Positions 1 through 6,937 of a stretch of DNA of 7,680 bases are shown piece after piece. Numbering within the stretch: position 1 is the first letter of the stretch; every line of letters begins with the position of its first letter. The translations under genes were made by a program, and so were the position numbers. Below the pieces are notes generated by a model, which worked only from the letters and a program-made list of their open reading frames with translations, was not told where the DNA came from and did not search any database. The stretch is from Bacteroidales bacterium UBA714. Its GTDB lineage: Bacteria; Bacteroidota; Bacteroidia; Bacteroidales; UBA932. Location: the NCBI GenBank assembly GCA_002298075.1, contig DBLW01000201.1, positions 1 to 7,680 of the forward strand, given 5' to 3'.

Positions 1-185
1 CGTATTTTTGCACCCATAGTGCTGAACATCTCCTCCGAAATAAGCGGAATGGCCGTCTTTTCCAGCATCATGTGCCTTTCGTCCAAAATTGCAAAAGTCG
101 AATTGTCCCATACCCGTGACAAGCGGAGAGCCCTCGACAATATTTTCCATTCAAGGATAAAACTCTGATAATCTTCCATATCCAT
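1..185 (-). CDS. Partial unrecognised protein, N-terminal 61 residues, cut by the window edge
   Basis: The minus strand is open from an ATG at 185 to the window edge, giving 61 codons that begin MDMEDYQSFILEWKILSRAL. A second in-frame ATG at 179 is an alternative start. The ATG at 185 is preferred weakly, because it lies about 13 nt downstream of the transcription start expected from the promoter at 205-253. The visible part is charged and probably helical, with no signal peptide or membrane segment, so a cytoplasmic protein is likely. I do not recognise the family. Codon use looks more AT-rich than in the 899-7486 operon, which fits an accessory gene. The gene lies downstream of the 327-743 gene on the same strand, but its own promoter and a weak terminator between them suggest separate transcription. 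The opposite strand is also open for 55 codons here, so the strand call is not certain. Confidence 0.6.
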   Translation of the reverse strand, partial: MDMEDYQSFILEWKILSRALRLSRVWDNSTFAILDERHMMLEKTAIPLISEEMFSTMGAKI

Positions 186-204
186 AACAAGCTGTTTCAA
201 TTTG

Positions 205-253
205 CAAAGATAGCGGACAAGAGTTTCATATAAAAAAATAGAGTTTCATATTT
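205..253 (-). promoter_or_regulatory. Bacteroidota-type promoter with tandem ATGAAAC repeats
   Basis: Read on the minus strand, TATCTTTG (212-205) matches the Bacteroidota -7 element TAnnTTTG, and a T-run at 236-233 sits 20 nt upstream at the -33 position. ATGAAAC occurs twice, at 249-243 and 229-223, with starts exactly 20 bp apart. The second copy is in the -33/-7 spacer and ends 10 nt before the -7 element. The distal copy is also half of the inverted repeat GTTTCA-AATA-TGAAAC (258-243). Expected transcription start is near 198, giving a leader of about 13 nt to the ATG at 185. The repeat position suggests operator sites for a regulator (inference). The same layout recurs at 7595-7645. Confidence 0.7.
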
Positions 254-287
254 GAAACCCTATCACATTGATTATCAATTACGTCTT

Positions 288-310
288 AAAAAATTCCCGC
301 GCACGGAACC
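288..310 (-). terminator. Weak candidate intrinsic terminator after the 327-743 gene
   Basis: On the minus strand, GGTTCC (310-305) can pair with GGAATT (297-292): four Watson-Crick pairs plus two G-U pairs around a 7-nt GC-rich loop. The 3' arm runs into a six-T stretch (293-288). It begins 17 nt after the stop codon of the minus-strand gene. The stem is short, so this is only a candidate. Confidence 0.35.
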
Positions 311-326
311 GAAAAGTTTTACCTGC

Positions 327-743
327 TCATTTTAAGCCCTCCGATTTCGCCTTCCTCTTCTGACGGGCCTTCTGCGCCTTGGCCGCACCGCTCTTCAGAT
401 ATGCCTGCCACTGCCTGTCATCGAAAATGCCATGGTAGGCGGCATCTATCCGCTCCATCCACTTGTCCTGGACAGCCATATACATGGAAGAGTTCGACAC
501 CTTGGATGCAGAAAGCGACTCAAGCTCCCCGACCATCAGGGTATAGTCATGCTTCAGGGTAGAATCCACATAAAACACCTGCCAGTCTTCAAGGTCGAGC
601 AATCTCTGAAGCCTGTCGGCCTCTTCCTCTGCCCGAGCCATCATATCAGGTTTTTCAGGCTGCTGCGCAAACACAGGCAGACATGCGAAAAACGATACGG
701 AACAGGCCACGGCCGTAAAGATGATGCGAAAATTCAGTTTCAT
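327..743 (-). CDS. Small exported Spy/CpxP-like helical protein, hypothetical
   Basis: 138 residues. An N-terminal signal peptide is clear: basic residues near the start, a hydrophobic core at about 7-25, and a likely signal peptidase I site after VFA (26/27). The mature part is charged and mostly helical. It contains DLEDWQVFYVDSTL at about 50-63 and a later aromatic segment (DKWMERIDAAYHGIFDDRQWQAYLKSGA), and it ends in a Lys/Arg/Ala-rich tail. The small size, export signal and repeated helix-plus-Gln/Trp pattern recall the LTxxQ-type periplasmic proteins (Spy/CpxP), but I cannot confirm membership and assign no function. The ATG at 743 is chosen because it gives a complete signal peptide. 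The gene is divergent from the C69 peptidase gene, and the two share a 155-bp intergenic region. No good -7 element was seen for it: the closest minus-strand match, near ATAGTTTG, has one spacer base too few. Confidence 0.85.
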   Translation of the reverse strand: MKLNFRIIFTAVACSVSFFACLPVFAQQPEKPDMMARAEEEADRLQRLLDLEDWQVFYVDSTLKHDYTLMVGELESLSASKVSNSSMYMAVQDKWMERIDAAYHGIFDDRQWQAYLKSGAAKAQKARQKRKAKSEGLK

Positions 744-766
744 ACAGTCAATTGATTAATGCCCGG

Positions 767-798
767 TTTCATATATACCGAAAAATTTTATAGTTTTG
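767..798 (+). promoter_or_regulatory. Promoter of the C69 peptidase operon
   Basis: TAGTTTTG at 791-798 matches the Bacteroidota -7 consensus TAnnTTTG, and TTTC at 767-770 lies 20 nt upstream at the -33 position. The expected transcription start is near 804-806, giving a leader of about 95 nt before the ATG at 899. No comparable promoter was seen in the three downstream intergenic junctions, so this probably drives all four plus-strand genes. Confidence 0.6.
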
Positions 799-806
799 CA
801 AACTAT
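790..806. repeat. 17-bp palindrome over the -7 element, possible operator
   Basis: ATAGTTT (790-796) and AAACTAT (800-806) form a perfect 7-bp inverted repeat around TGC. The palindrome covers the -7 element TAGTTTTG and the expected transcription start. A dimeric repressor site there could affect both the plus-strand operon and the divergent minus-strand gene. Regulation is inferred only from position and symmetry. Confidence 0.45.
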
Positions 807-829
807 GGCCATAAAAAAGAGGCCCAGCC

Positions 830-856
830 GGAATCCATTCACCAAAAACGGATTCC
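830..856 (+). promoter_or_regulatory. Leader hairpin upstream of the C69 peptidase gene
   Basis: GGAATCC (830-836) and GGATTCC (850-856) are perfect complements of 7 bp around a 13-nt loop. They lie in the predicted 5' untranslated leader, 42 nt before the start codon. No T-run follows, so it is not an intrinsic terminator. It might affect mRNA stability or translation. I do not recognise a riboswitch. Confidence 0.4.
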
Positions 857-898
857 AAATTACGAGACAAAATTAATGAATAATAATAAACTGACAAA

Positions 899-2683
899 AT
901 GAGAAGAATTTCCCAGCTTATCTTCACTGCCTGCGCGACCGCAGCCATGGCATTCGGCCCAGACTGCGACGCCTGCACAAATGTCCTGGTGACAAAAGGA
1001 GCGAGCGCAGACGGCTCAAACATTATTTCATACGCGGCAGACTCGCACCAGCTGTTCGGAGAGCTTTACTGGCGTCCGGCCGGAGTCTGGAACAGCGGAG
1101 ACATGCGCCAAATCAACGAATGGGACAGCGGGAAATACCTCGGGGCGATTCCGCAGGCACCAAGGACATGGCAGCGCGTAGGCAACATGAATGAGCATCA
1201 GCTTATTATTGCGGAAACCACATACGGGGGCAGGAGCGAGCTGTGGGACTCCACCGGCATCATGGATTACGGCTCCCTCATATATGTAGCGCTTGAACGC
1301 GCACGTACCGCACGCGAGGCCATAGAGGTCATCGTGGATCTCGCCGACACTTACGGCTATTATTCAAGCGGAGAGTCTTTCTCAATCGCGGACAAGGATG
1401 AGGTCTGGGTAATGGACCTTATCGGAAAAGGCATAAAGGCGGAGAACGGCATAAATACCAGAAAAGGCATCGTATGGGTGGCAAGACGCGTCCCGGACGG
1501 ATATATATGCGCCCATGCCAACCAGGCCAGAATCAGCACCTTCCCTCTGGACGACCCTCAGAACTGCATGTATGCCCCTGATGTAATCTCATTTGCCCGC
1601 GAGATGGGCTATTTCAGCGGCAAGGACGAAGATTTCAGCTTCTGCGACGCATATGCTCCCCTTGATTTCAGCGGCATGAGAGGCTGCGAGGCAAGGGCAT
1701 GGGCGGCATTCAACATCCTCTGCGACGGCAAATTCACTTTCGAGGACGAGAACGGCACCATGGTCACCCGTGACGCATATGACTATGTCCACTATGCGAT
1801 GGGACACGACAAGACCAAGAGATTCCCGCTGTTCGTAAAGCCGGCACGCAAAATCACCGTAAAGGATGTGGCAGACGTGATGAGAGACCATTATGAGGGC
1901 ACGCCTATGGACATGACAGCGGACATAGGAGCCGGCGGGAATGCCCTGCCGTACAGATGGAGGCCGATGGGCTTCACACATGACGGAAAAGAATATGTCA
2001 ATGAAAGGGCCATCGCCACACAGCAGACCGGATTCTGGTTCGTGGGACAGTCACGCAGCTGGCTTCCTGACGAAATCGGAGGCGTGAACTGGTTCGGCTG
2101 CGATGATGCCGCGACCTCATATCTCACTCCTATATATACATGCACATCCGAAATTCCGGAATGCTTCAGGGAAGGCAACGGAAACATGGTGACATATTCC
2201 CCAACATCCGCGTTCTGGATGACGAACCGCGTCGCCAACGCATGCTACAGGATGTACAATATCATGGCCCCTACAGTACGTGCGGAAATAGACGCATGGG
2301 AAAACAGCATGGCGGAAGAAGTGGAAAAGGCAGACAAGCACGCGCTGGAGCTGTATGCAAAAGCGTCAGAAAAGCCGCGCAAGCAGATACGCAGGAACGA
2401 TGACGTAAGAAAGACCGTTGACCCTTATACTGAAGTAAGGGAATATCTGACACGTTTCTCTGTTGACAACGCTCAAAAGATATTCGACAAATGGGTTGCC
2501 CTTGAGCAGCTGCTTCTTGTGAAATATATCGACGGAAACGTAAAGGCCCAGAATCCTGACGGTTCTTTCGTCACAAACGGACACACGGACTGCATACCTG
2601 ACGGCATAACACAGCCGGGATATACCGAAAAATGGAAAGAGTCGGTTGCCAAAGACCACGGGAAAGTGATTGAAGTGCGCTGA
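899..2683 (+). CDS. C69-family (PepD-like) exported dipeptidase
   Basis: 594 residues. It belongs by recognisable sequence to peptidase family C69, cysteine Ntn-hydrolases that cleave dipeptides. The N-terminus has basic residues, a hydrophobic stretch (about 7-20) and then PDCDACTNVLVTKGASADGS. Cys26 in DAC-TN is the probable catalytic nucleophile, exposed as the mature N-terminus when the leader is removed after Ala25. Family-typical segments include a Gly/Ser-rich start, ESFSIADKDEVWVMDLIG at about 158-176, and WFVGQSRSWLPDEIGGVNWF at about 380-399, followed by an NRVANACYRMY stretch. The C-terminal 120 residues are charged and helical. The length fits the longer Bacteroidota members rather than the shorter lactobacillar PepD. 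It is the first gene of the operon, with 61 nt to the next. Periplasmic location and broad dipeptide specificity are inferred; no lipobox is present. No Shine-Dalgarno is evident, only an A-rich stretch before the ATG, as is usual in this phylum. Confidence 0.9.
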   Translation: MRRISQLIFTACATAAMAFGPDCDACTNVLVTKGASADGSNIISYAADSHQLFGELYWRPAGVWNSGDMRQINEWDSGKYLGAIPQAPRTWQRVGNMNEHQLIIAETTYGGRSELWDSTGIMDYGSLIYVALERARTAREAIEVIVDLADTYGYYSSGESFSIADKDEVWVMDLIGKGIKAENGINTRKGIVWVARRVPDGYICAHANQARISTFPLDDPQNCMYAPDVISFAREMGYFSGKDEDFSFCDAYAPLDFSGMRGCEARAWAAFNILCDGKFTFEDENGTMVTRDAYDYVHYAMGHDKTKRFPLFVKPARKITVKDVADVMRDHYEGTPMDMTADIGAGGNALPYRWRPMGFTHDGKEYVNERAIATQQTGFWFVGQSRSWLPDEIGGVNWFGCDDAATSYLTPIYTCTSEIPECFREGNGNMVTYSPTSAFWMTNRVANACYRMYNIMAPTVRAEIDAWENSMAEEVEKADKHALELYAKASEKPRKQIRRNDDVRKTVDPYTEVREYLTRFSVDNAQKIFDKWVALEQLLLVKYIDGNVKAQNPDGSFVTNGHTDCIPDGITQPGYTEKWKESVAKDHGKVIEVR

Positions 2684-2744
2684 GGCGGCACCAGCATGAC
2701 CCGACAATAACAAAACGGAAATAAACCTTACAATATCTTACAGC

Positions 2745-4766
2745 ATGGCTAAGAAATCAACCATAATAAAGAATTGGCCTAAGTACCTTCTCCAGTGGGG
2801 AGTATTGATTGCCCTGGTCGTTTTCATGACAGGCCTGATTCCGTCTGAAAACGTCGCCGACCCGGAGAAATACTGCCCTCTCGGCGGTCTCCAGGCCCTT
2901 GCGACTTATCTTGCCAACAACAGCCTGCCTTGCAGCATGTCGTCCCTTCAGGTGATGATGGGAATCGCGCTTGTAGCGGCAGTGGTGCTGTTCAGCAAGC
3001 TCTTCTGCGCATTCATATGCCCGGTCGGGACCGTCCAGGACCTCATCGGCAAATTGCGCAGGACACTCCACATCAAAGGCATCAAGATAAAGAACGGCTC
3101 TGGGGCAGACAAGTTCCTGCGCATATTCAAATACGCGCTTCTGTTCTGGATATTCTACATGACAGTCGGCGCAAGTGAGCTTTTCTGCAAGAACATTGAC
3201 CCTTACTATGCCATAGCCACAGGATTCAAGGGAGAGATAACGCTCTGGATGTCAATTACGTCCATTGTACTTGTAGTGCTCGGCAGCTTCCTTATAGACA
3301 TGTTCTGGTGCCGCTACATGTGCCCGCTCGGAGCAATTTCCAATTCTTTCAAGTTCTGGCTGTGGATAGGAGTTCTTTTCGGCTTGTATTTCGTGGCAGA
3401 CGTCATAGGGGCGGATATACCTTGGCCTGTCCTGCTCGGAGAATTCTGCATCCTCGGCTACCTGCTTGAGATTTTCAATGCAAGGCCTAAGCTCCAGCTT
3501 CTGAAAGTCAGGAAGAAAAATTCAATATGCAACGGCTGCGGACTATGCGAAAAGAAATGTCCTTATCATATCAACATCAGGTCATTCCATGACGGGAAAA
3601 TCAATTCCGTTGACTGCACTCTCTGCGGGGAATGTGTTGCCGCATGTACGACAGGAGCGCTCCAGACGGGAATAGGCTCACGTGCAAAAGGAGGCCTGTG
3701 GAATCTTTTGCCTGCCTTGCTGACAGTATGCCTCATCGCTTTCGGAATCTGGGCCGGAGGCAAAATTGAACTGCCTACAATCAACATGCAGTGGGGAATT
3801 GAGCAGACGGCACCGGACGGGACCGTAACGGAACTCGTTGACCCAGGCACACTCGAGACAATCACCGTCAACGGACTGCGTTCCGTAAAATGCTACGGAA
3901 GCTCCATGGCTTTCAAGGCAAGGCTCGAGAAAATCCCTGGAGTGCATGGAGTGAAGGTTTTTGTCAAGAGACACTCGGCCGACATTCTCTACAACCCTTC
4001 CGTAACCAATCCGGACAAGATACAGGAAGCCATATATGTTCCTTCGAAATTCCGTGTACAGGGCATCGAGCCGTCATCGGCAGATTCCCTGAAGGTGGTT
4101 ACCATACGCACGGAGGGCATGTATGACAAGATGGACATCAATTATCTCGGGCTGCAGATGAGGCAGAGCGGAAAGAAAATCTATGGACTTGAAACAGAAT
4201 TTGCCTGCCCGCTGATTGTGCGCGTATTCATGGACAGGTCTGAGGAGATTTCGGAAGACTGGTTCGAGGAAATCGTGGAAATGGACAAACTCGTCATGCC
4301 GGTCCACGGAGGCGGCACAAAGGAGATTGAAGTTGACTTCAAATTTGCAGGCATGGAAGACGGCACATACAACGTCGCCACAGTAGATTTCATCCGCAGC
4401 ATGTTCTCTCCTTTCAAGGCTGAGTTCAAGAAACGCGTTGACGAAAACAGCGGCAAGCAGCAGTTCGTATATGAGATAGCCGACAAGAATTATGACAAGC
4501 CGATAATCCTGCGCAGCATGCCTTTCCTCAGCAACCATCTGTCCGGGAATGAGGGCATAATCGGCATCTACCTCGACTTGAACAAAGACCTTGTCCCTGC
4601 CATAATGGTGAGATATGCCGAGCCTATGACCGCAGAGAAGGTGTGGGAGCTCATGAACATGGAGACATGGAGCATTACATATTCTCCGGAAGACATAAGG
4701 GAAGTCCCGGCAAAGCTTTCATTCAAGACCCCGGGAGTTGAACGTGCATTCAGCCCTGCCCAGTAA
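2745..4766 (+). CDS. NapH-type membrane iron-sulfur protein with HMA-like and extra C-terminal domains
   Basis: 673 residues. The N-terminal half resembles the NapH/CcoG/YccM group of membrane ferredoxins. Membrane segments are seen at about 14-32, 67-88, 127-144, 167-187, 203-222 and 228-244. Two CxxxCP motifs are present (C88/C92 and C189/C193), plus CPLGG at C44. Two 4Fe-4S clusters are marked by C262/265/268/272 and C291/294/297/301. A further membrane segment follows at about 319-337. Residues 369-431 look like a heavy-metal-associated (HMA) fold: CYGSSMAFKARLEKIPGV aligns without gaps to the CxxC helix of HMA domains, but only the first Cys (C383) remains and the second position is Ser386. 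Residues 450-673 are unassigned and may hold further ferredoxin-like folds. Positive-inside reasoning puts the clusters in the cytoplasm and the C-terminal 330 residues in the periplasm. Transmembrane electron transfer is likely, but the partners are unknown. The stop overlaps the start of the S46 gene. Confidence 0.85.
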   Translation: MAKKSTIIKNWPKYLLQWGVLIALVVFMTGLIPSENVADPEKYCPLGGLQALATYLANNSLPCSMSSLQVMMGIALVAAVVLFSKLFCAFICPVGTVQDLIGKLRRTLHIKGIKIKNGSGADKFLRIFKYALLFWIFYMTVGASELFCKNIDPYYAIATGFKGEITLWMSITSIVLVVLGSFLIDMFWCRYMCPLGAISNSFKFWLWIGVLFGLYFVADVIGADIPWPVLLGEFCILGYLLEIFNARPKLQLLKVRKKNSICNGCGLCEKKCPYHINIRSFHDGKINSVDCTLCGECVAACTTGALQTGIGSRAKGGLWNLLPALLTVCLIAFGIWAGGKIELPTINMQWGIEQTAPDGTVTELVDPGTLETITVNGLRSVKCYGSSMAFKARLEKIPGVHGVKVFVKRHSADILYNPSVTNPDKIQEAIYVPSKFRVQGIEPSSADSLKVVTIRTEGMYDKMDINYLGLQMRQSGKKIYGLETEFACPLIVRVFMDRSEEISEDWFEEIVEMDKLVMPVHGGGTKEIEVDFKFAGMEDGTYNVATVDFIRSMFSPFKAEFKKRVDENSGKQQFVYEIADKNYDKPIILRSMPFLSNHLSGNEGIIGIYLDLNKDLVPAIMVRYAEPMTAEKVWELMNMETWSITYSPEDIREVPAKLSFKTPGVERAFSPAQ

Positions 4767-4768
4767 TG
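4764..4768 (+). promoter_or_regulatory. TAATG stop-start overlap, likely translational coupling
   Basis: The TAA stop of the iron-sulfur gene (4764-4766) shares its last A with the ATG of the S46 peptidase gene (4766-4768). Such overlaps commonly couple translation and show that the two genes are on one transcript. A second in-frame ATG at 4778 would also leave a complete signal peptide, so the coupled start is probable rather than certain. Confidence 0.65.
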
Positions 4769-6916
4769 AAATTTGAGATGAGACACAAAAAGTTTATTAT
4801 ATCATTTGTACTGGCTGCCCTGACCGGCAGCCAGTATGCCGTTGCGGATGAAGGCATGTGGATGATAAATGCCATTGACTCCGCCCTTGAAAAGAAAATG
4901 CAGGAGCGCGGACTGAAGCTCTCCGCCAATGAGATATACAACGCGGATGCGGACGGCGCGGCCATATCCGATGCTGTCGTTTCGCTGGATTTCGGATGCA
5001 CAGGAAGCATCATCTCCGGCAGGGGGCTGATGATTACGAACCATCATTGCGCTTACAGTGACGTGCACAGGCTCAGCACTCCGGAGCACAATTATCTCGA
5101 AGAAGGCTTCTGGGCCATGAGCAGCAGCGAAGAAGTCTGCATAAAAGGAAAGGGAGCATATATGCTCAAAAGAGTCATTGATGTCACTGAAGAGGTGGAG
5201 GCTCTGAAAGCGGAACTTGACGGACGCGGGATGCAATACGGCATGAGGAAGCTCTCGCATATGATGGAGACGCGGTACAAGAAGGCAACCGGGCTGGACG
5301 CATGGCTTTCTTCCATGTGGAAAGGCTCCAAATATTACATGGCCCTGTATGAGGTTTACCGCGACGTAAGGCTTGTGGCGGCACCTCCTGTCACTTCCGC
5401 GGCTTTCGGCGGGGACACGGACAACTGGGAATGGCCGCAGCACAAATGCGATTTCGCAATGTACAGGATATACACGGCACCTGACGGCTCTCCTGCCGAA
5501 TATTCGGAAAACAACATCCCTCTTGCCCCTAAGGCCCGGCTGGAGATTTCACTCGACGGCTACAAAGAAGGTGATTTTACCATGGTGATAGGCTATCCGG
5601 GACACACTGACAGATACAGCAGTTCTTATGGAGTGCGGTTCGACCAGAATGTGAAACTTCCGATATCAAACAGGATAAGAGGCAGGCAGATGGCCATTGT
5701 GGACAAATGGATGAATGAAGACCAGCTTGTCCGGCTGAAATATTCCGACTGGTATTTCGGGCTGAGCAATGTGCAGGAACTCTACAGCGGGCAGGTGGAG
5801 TGCTGCAAAAGGTTCCGCGTAGCAGACCGGAAGGCAGAGAAGGAGACCATGCTGCAGGAGTGGATTCTGTCTGACAGCCTGAGAAAAGAGCGCTGGGGAA
5901 ACCTGCTTGAGAATCTTCAGAAAGGATATTCTGCTGTGGAAGAGCCTGAAAGGCAGGCCGGATATTACCGAGAGACTCTCATACGGGGTGCGCGCATTTC
6001 CAATTACATGAGACGAGCATGGAATTCGAAGAATCCGGGGGAAGCCATGCTGAAGATTCTCGAAGGGTATGATGAGCTGGACATGCGGGTAGAACATGAC
6101 CTTGTGGCCTATGCCATTTCAGAATATGTGGAGAATGTGTCTGAGGAACATTTCGGCCAGTGGCAAAAAGAGGTGATAGACAGATTCACATGTGGCGGGA
6201 AATGCGACACTGATGCGCTCACTGACTGGCTGTGGAACGGAAGCATGTTCACATCTGAAGAGGGACTGTCAAAATTGAGGGACAACGTGGCTCATGAGGA
6301 GATTGCGGCCGACCCTCTGTGCAGATTCATGATGGAAGTGGGCATACAGAATTTCAGATGCTGCATTGATGCTGCGGAGGGAAAGTGCAGGAGGCTTGAC
6401 CTGAACAGGGAATACACGCAGGCCCTTTATCAGATGAAACTCGACAAGGGAGAAGCGCAGTATCCTGACGCAAATTCGACCATGAGGATGAGCTACGGCA
6501 CAGTGGGCGGCATAGAACCAAAGGACGGCATCATATGCGACTGGAAGACGACTCCCGCAGGCATCCTTGAGAAATATGACATGAGCGATTACGAGTTCAT
6601 GCTTGAGGACAGGCAGCATTTGCTGTACAGCACCGGAGAATGGGGACGCTGGGGATTCGGACAGGACGGGAAAGAGATGCATGTCAATTTCCTCACCGAC
6701 AATGACATAACCGGAGGAAATTCTGGAAGCCCGGTCCTGAATGCGGAAGGCAAGCTTATAGGTTTGGCATTCGACGGCAACAAGGAGTCCCTGTCAAGCG
6801 ACGTATGGTGCGCCCCGGGGTACAACAAATGTGTCTGCGTTGATATCCGCTTCATCCTGTGGACTCTCGACAGGTATGCCGGAATGTCAAGAATAATAGA
6901 TGAACTCGGTCTTTAA
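4766..6916 (+). CDS. dpp7: S46-family dipeptidyl-peptidase, DPP7 type
   Basis: 716 residues, the usual size for S46 peptidases, which are periplasmic serine exopeptidases releasing dipeptides from peptide N-termini. A signal peptide ends at AVA before DEGMWM, the typical mature start of the family. The catalytic triad is visible: His94 in ITNHHCAY, Asp229 in DTDNWEWPQHKCDF, and Ser653 in TGGNSGSPV. Residue 671, 18 after the catalytic Ser, is Gly (LAFDGN). In characterised enzymes this S1 position is Gly in DPP7 (hydrophobic P1 preference) and Arg in DPP11 (acidic P1), so the DPP7 type is indicated. A helical region of roughly 280 residues separates the two halves of the protease fold, as expected. 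One difference: from memory, the segment before the catalytic Asp usually reads PRHTGDF, and here it reads PQHKCDF. The start at 4766 overlaps the upstream stop; Met5 (4778) is an alternative. The next gene follows after 21 nt. Confidence 0.93.
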   Translation: MKFEMRHKKFIISFVLAALTGSQYAVADEGMWMINAIDSALEKKMQERGLKLSANEIYNADADGAAISDAVVSLDFGCTGSIISGRGLMITNHHCAYSDVHRLSTPEHNYLEEGFWAMSSSEEVCIKGKGAYMLKRVIDVTEEVEALKAELDGRGMQYGMRKLSHMMETRYKKATGLDAWLSSMWKGSKYYMALYEVYRDVRLVAAPPVTSAAFGGDTDNWEWPQHKCDFAMYRIYTAPDGSPAEYSENNIPLAPKARLEISLDGYKEGDFTMVIGYPGHTDRYSSSYGVRFDQNVKLPISNRIRGRQMAIVDKWMNEDQLVRLKYSDWYFGLSNVQELYSGQVECCKRFRVADRKAEKETMLQEWILSDSLRKERWGNLLENLQKGYSAVEEPERQAGYYRETLIRGARISNYMRRAWNSKNPGEAMLKILEGYDELDMRVEHDLVAYAISEYVENVSEEHFGQWQKEVIDRFTCGGKCDTDALTDWLWNGSMFTSEEGLSKLRDNVAHEEIAADPLCRFMMEVGIQNFRCCIDAAEGKCRRLDLNREYTQALYQMKLDKGEAQYPDANSTMRMSYGTVGGIEPKDGIICDWKTTPAGILEKYDMSDYEFMLEDRQHLLYSTGEWGRWGFGQDGKEMHVNFLTDNDITGGNSGSPVLNAEGKLIGLAFDGNKESLSSDVWCAPGYNKCVCVDIRFILWTLDRYAGMSRIIDELGL

Positions 6917-6937
6917 AACATTTACAGATTGACACTT

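Noticed and set aside
1..168. Plus-strand frame open from the window edge for 55 codons, ending at TGA 166-168
   Set aside because: It has shadow-like composition rich in Ser, Arg and Ile. The opposite strand has a longer frame with an ATG about 13 nt after a good promoter, so the minus-strand reading is favoured.
432..755. Plus-strand open frame opposite the small exported protein gene
   Set aside because: The minus-strand frame encodes a complete signal peptide and a coherent helical protein. The plus-strand product has shadow-like composition rich in His, Arg and Leu.
766..772. GTTTCAT near the C69 promoter as a third member of the ATGAAAC set
   Set aside because: The only nearby partner, at 737-743, is the start codon of the minus-strand gene, 29 bp away rather than 20, and neither copy has the fixed distance to a -7 element.
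6929..6937. TTG at 6929 as the start of the lipoprotein gene
   Set aside because: The ATG at 6938 gives a standard lipoprotein signal length and leaves a normal 21-nt gap. The TTG adds only three residues with no supporting signal.
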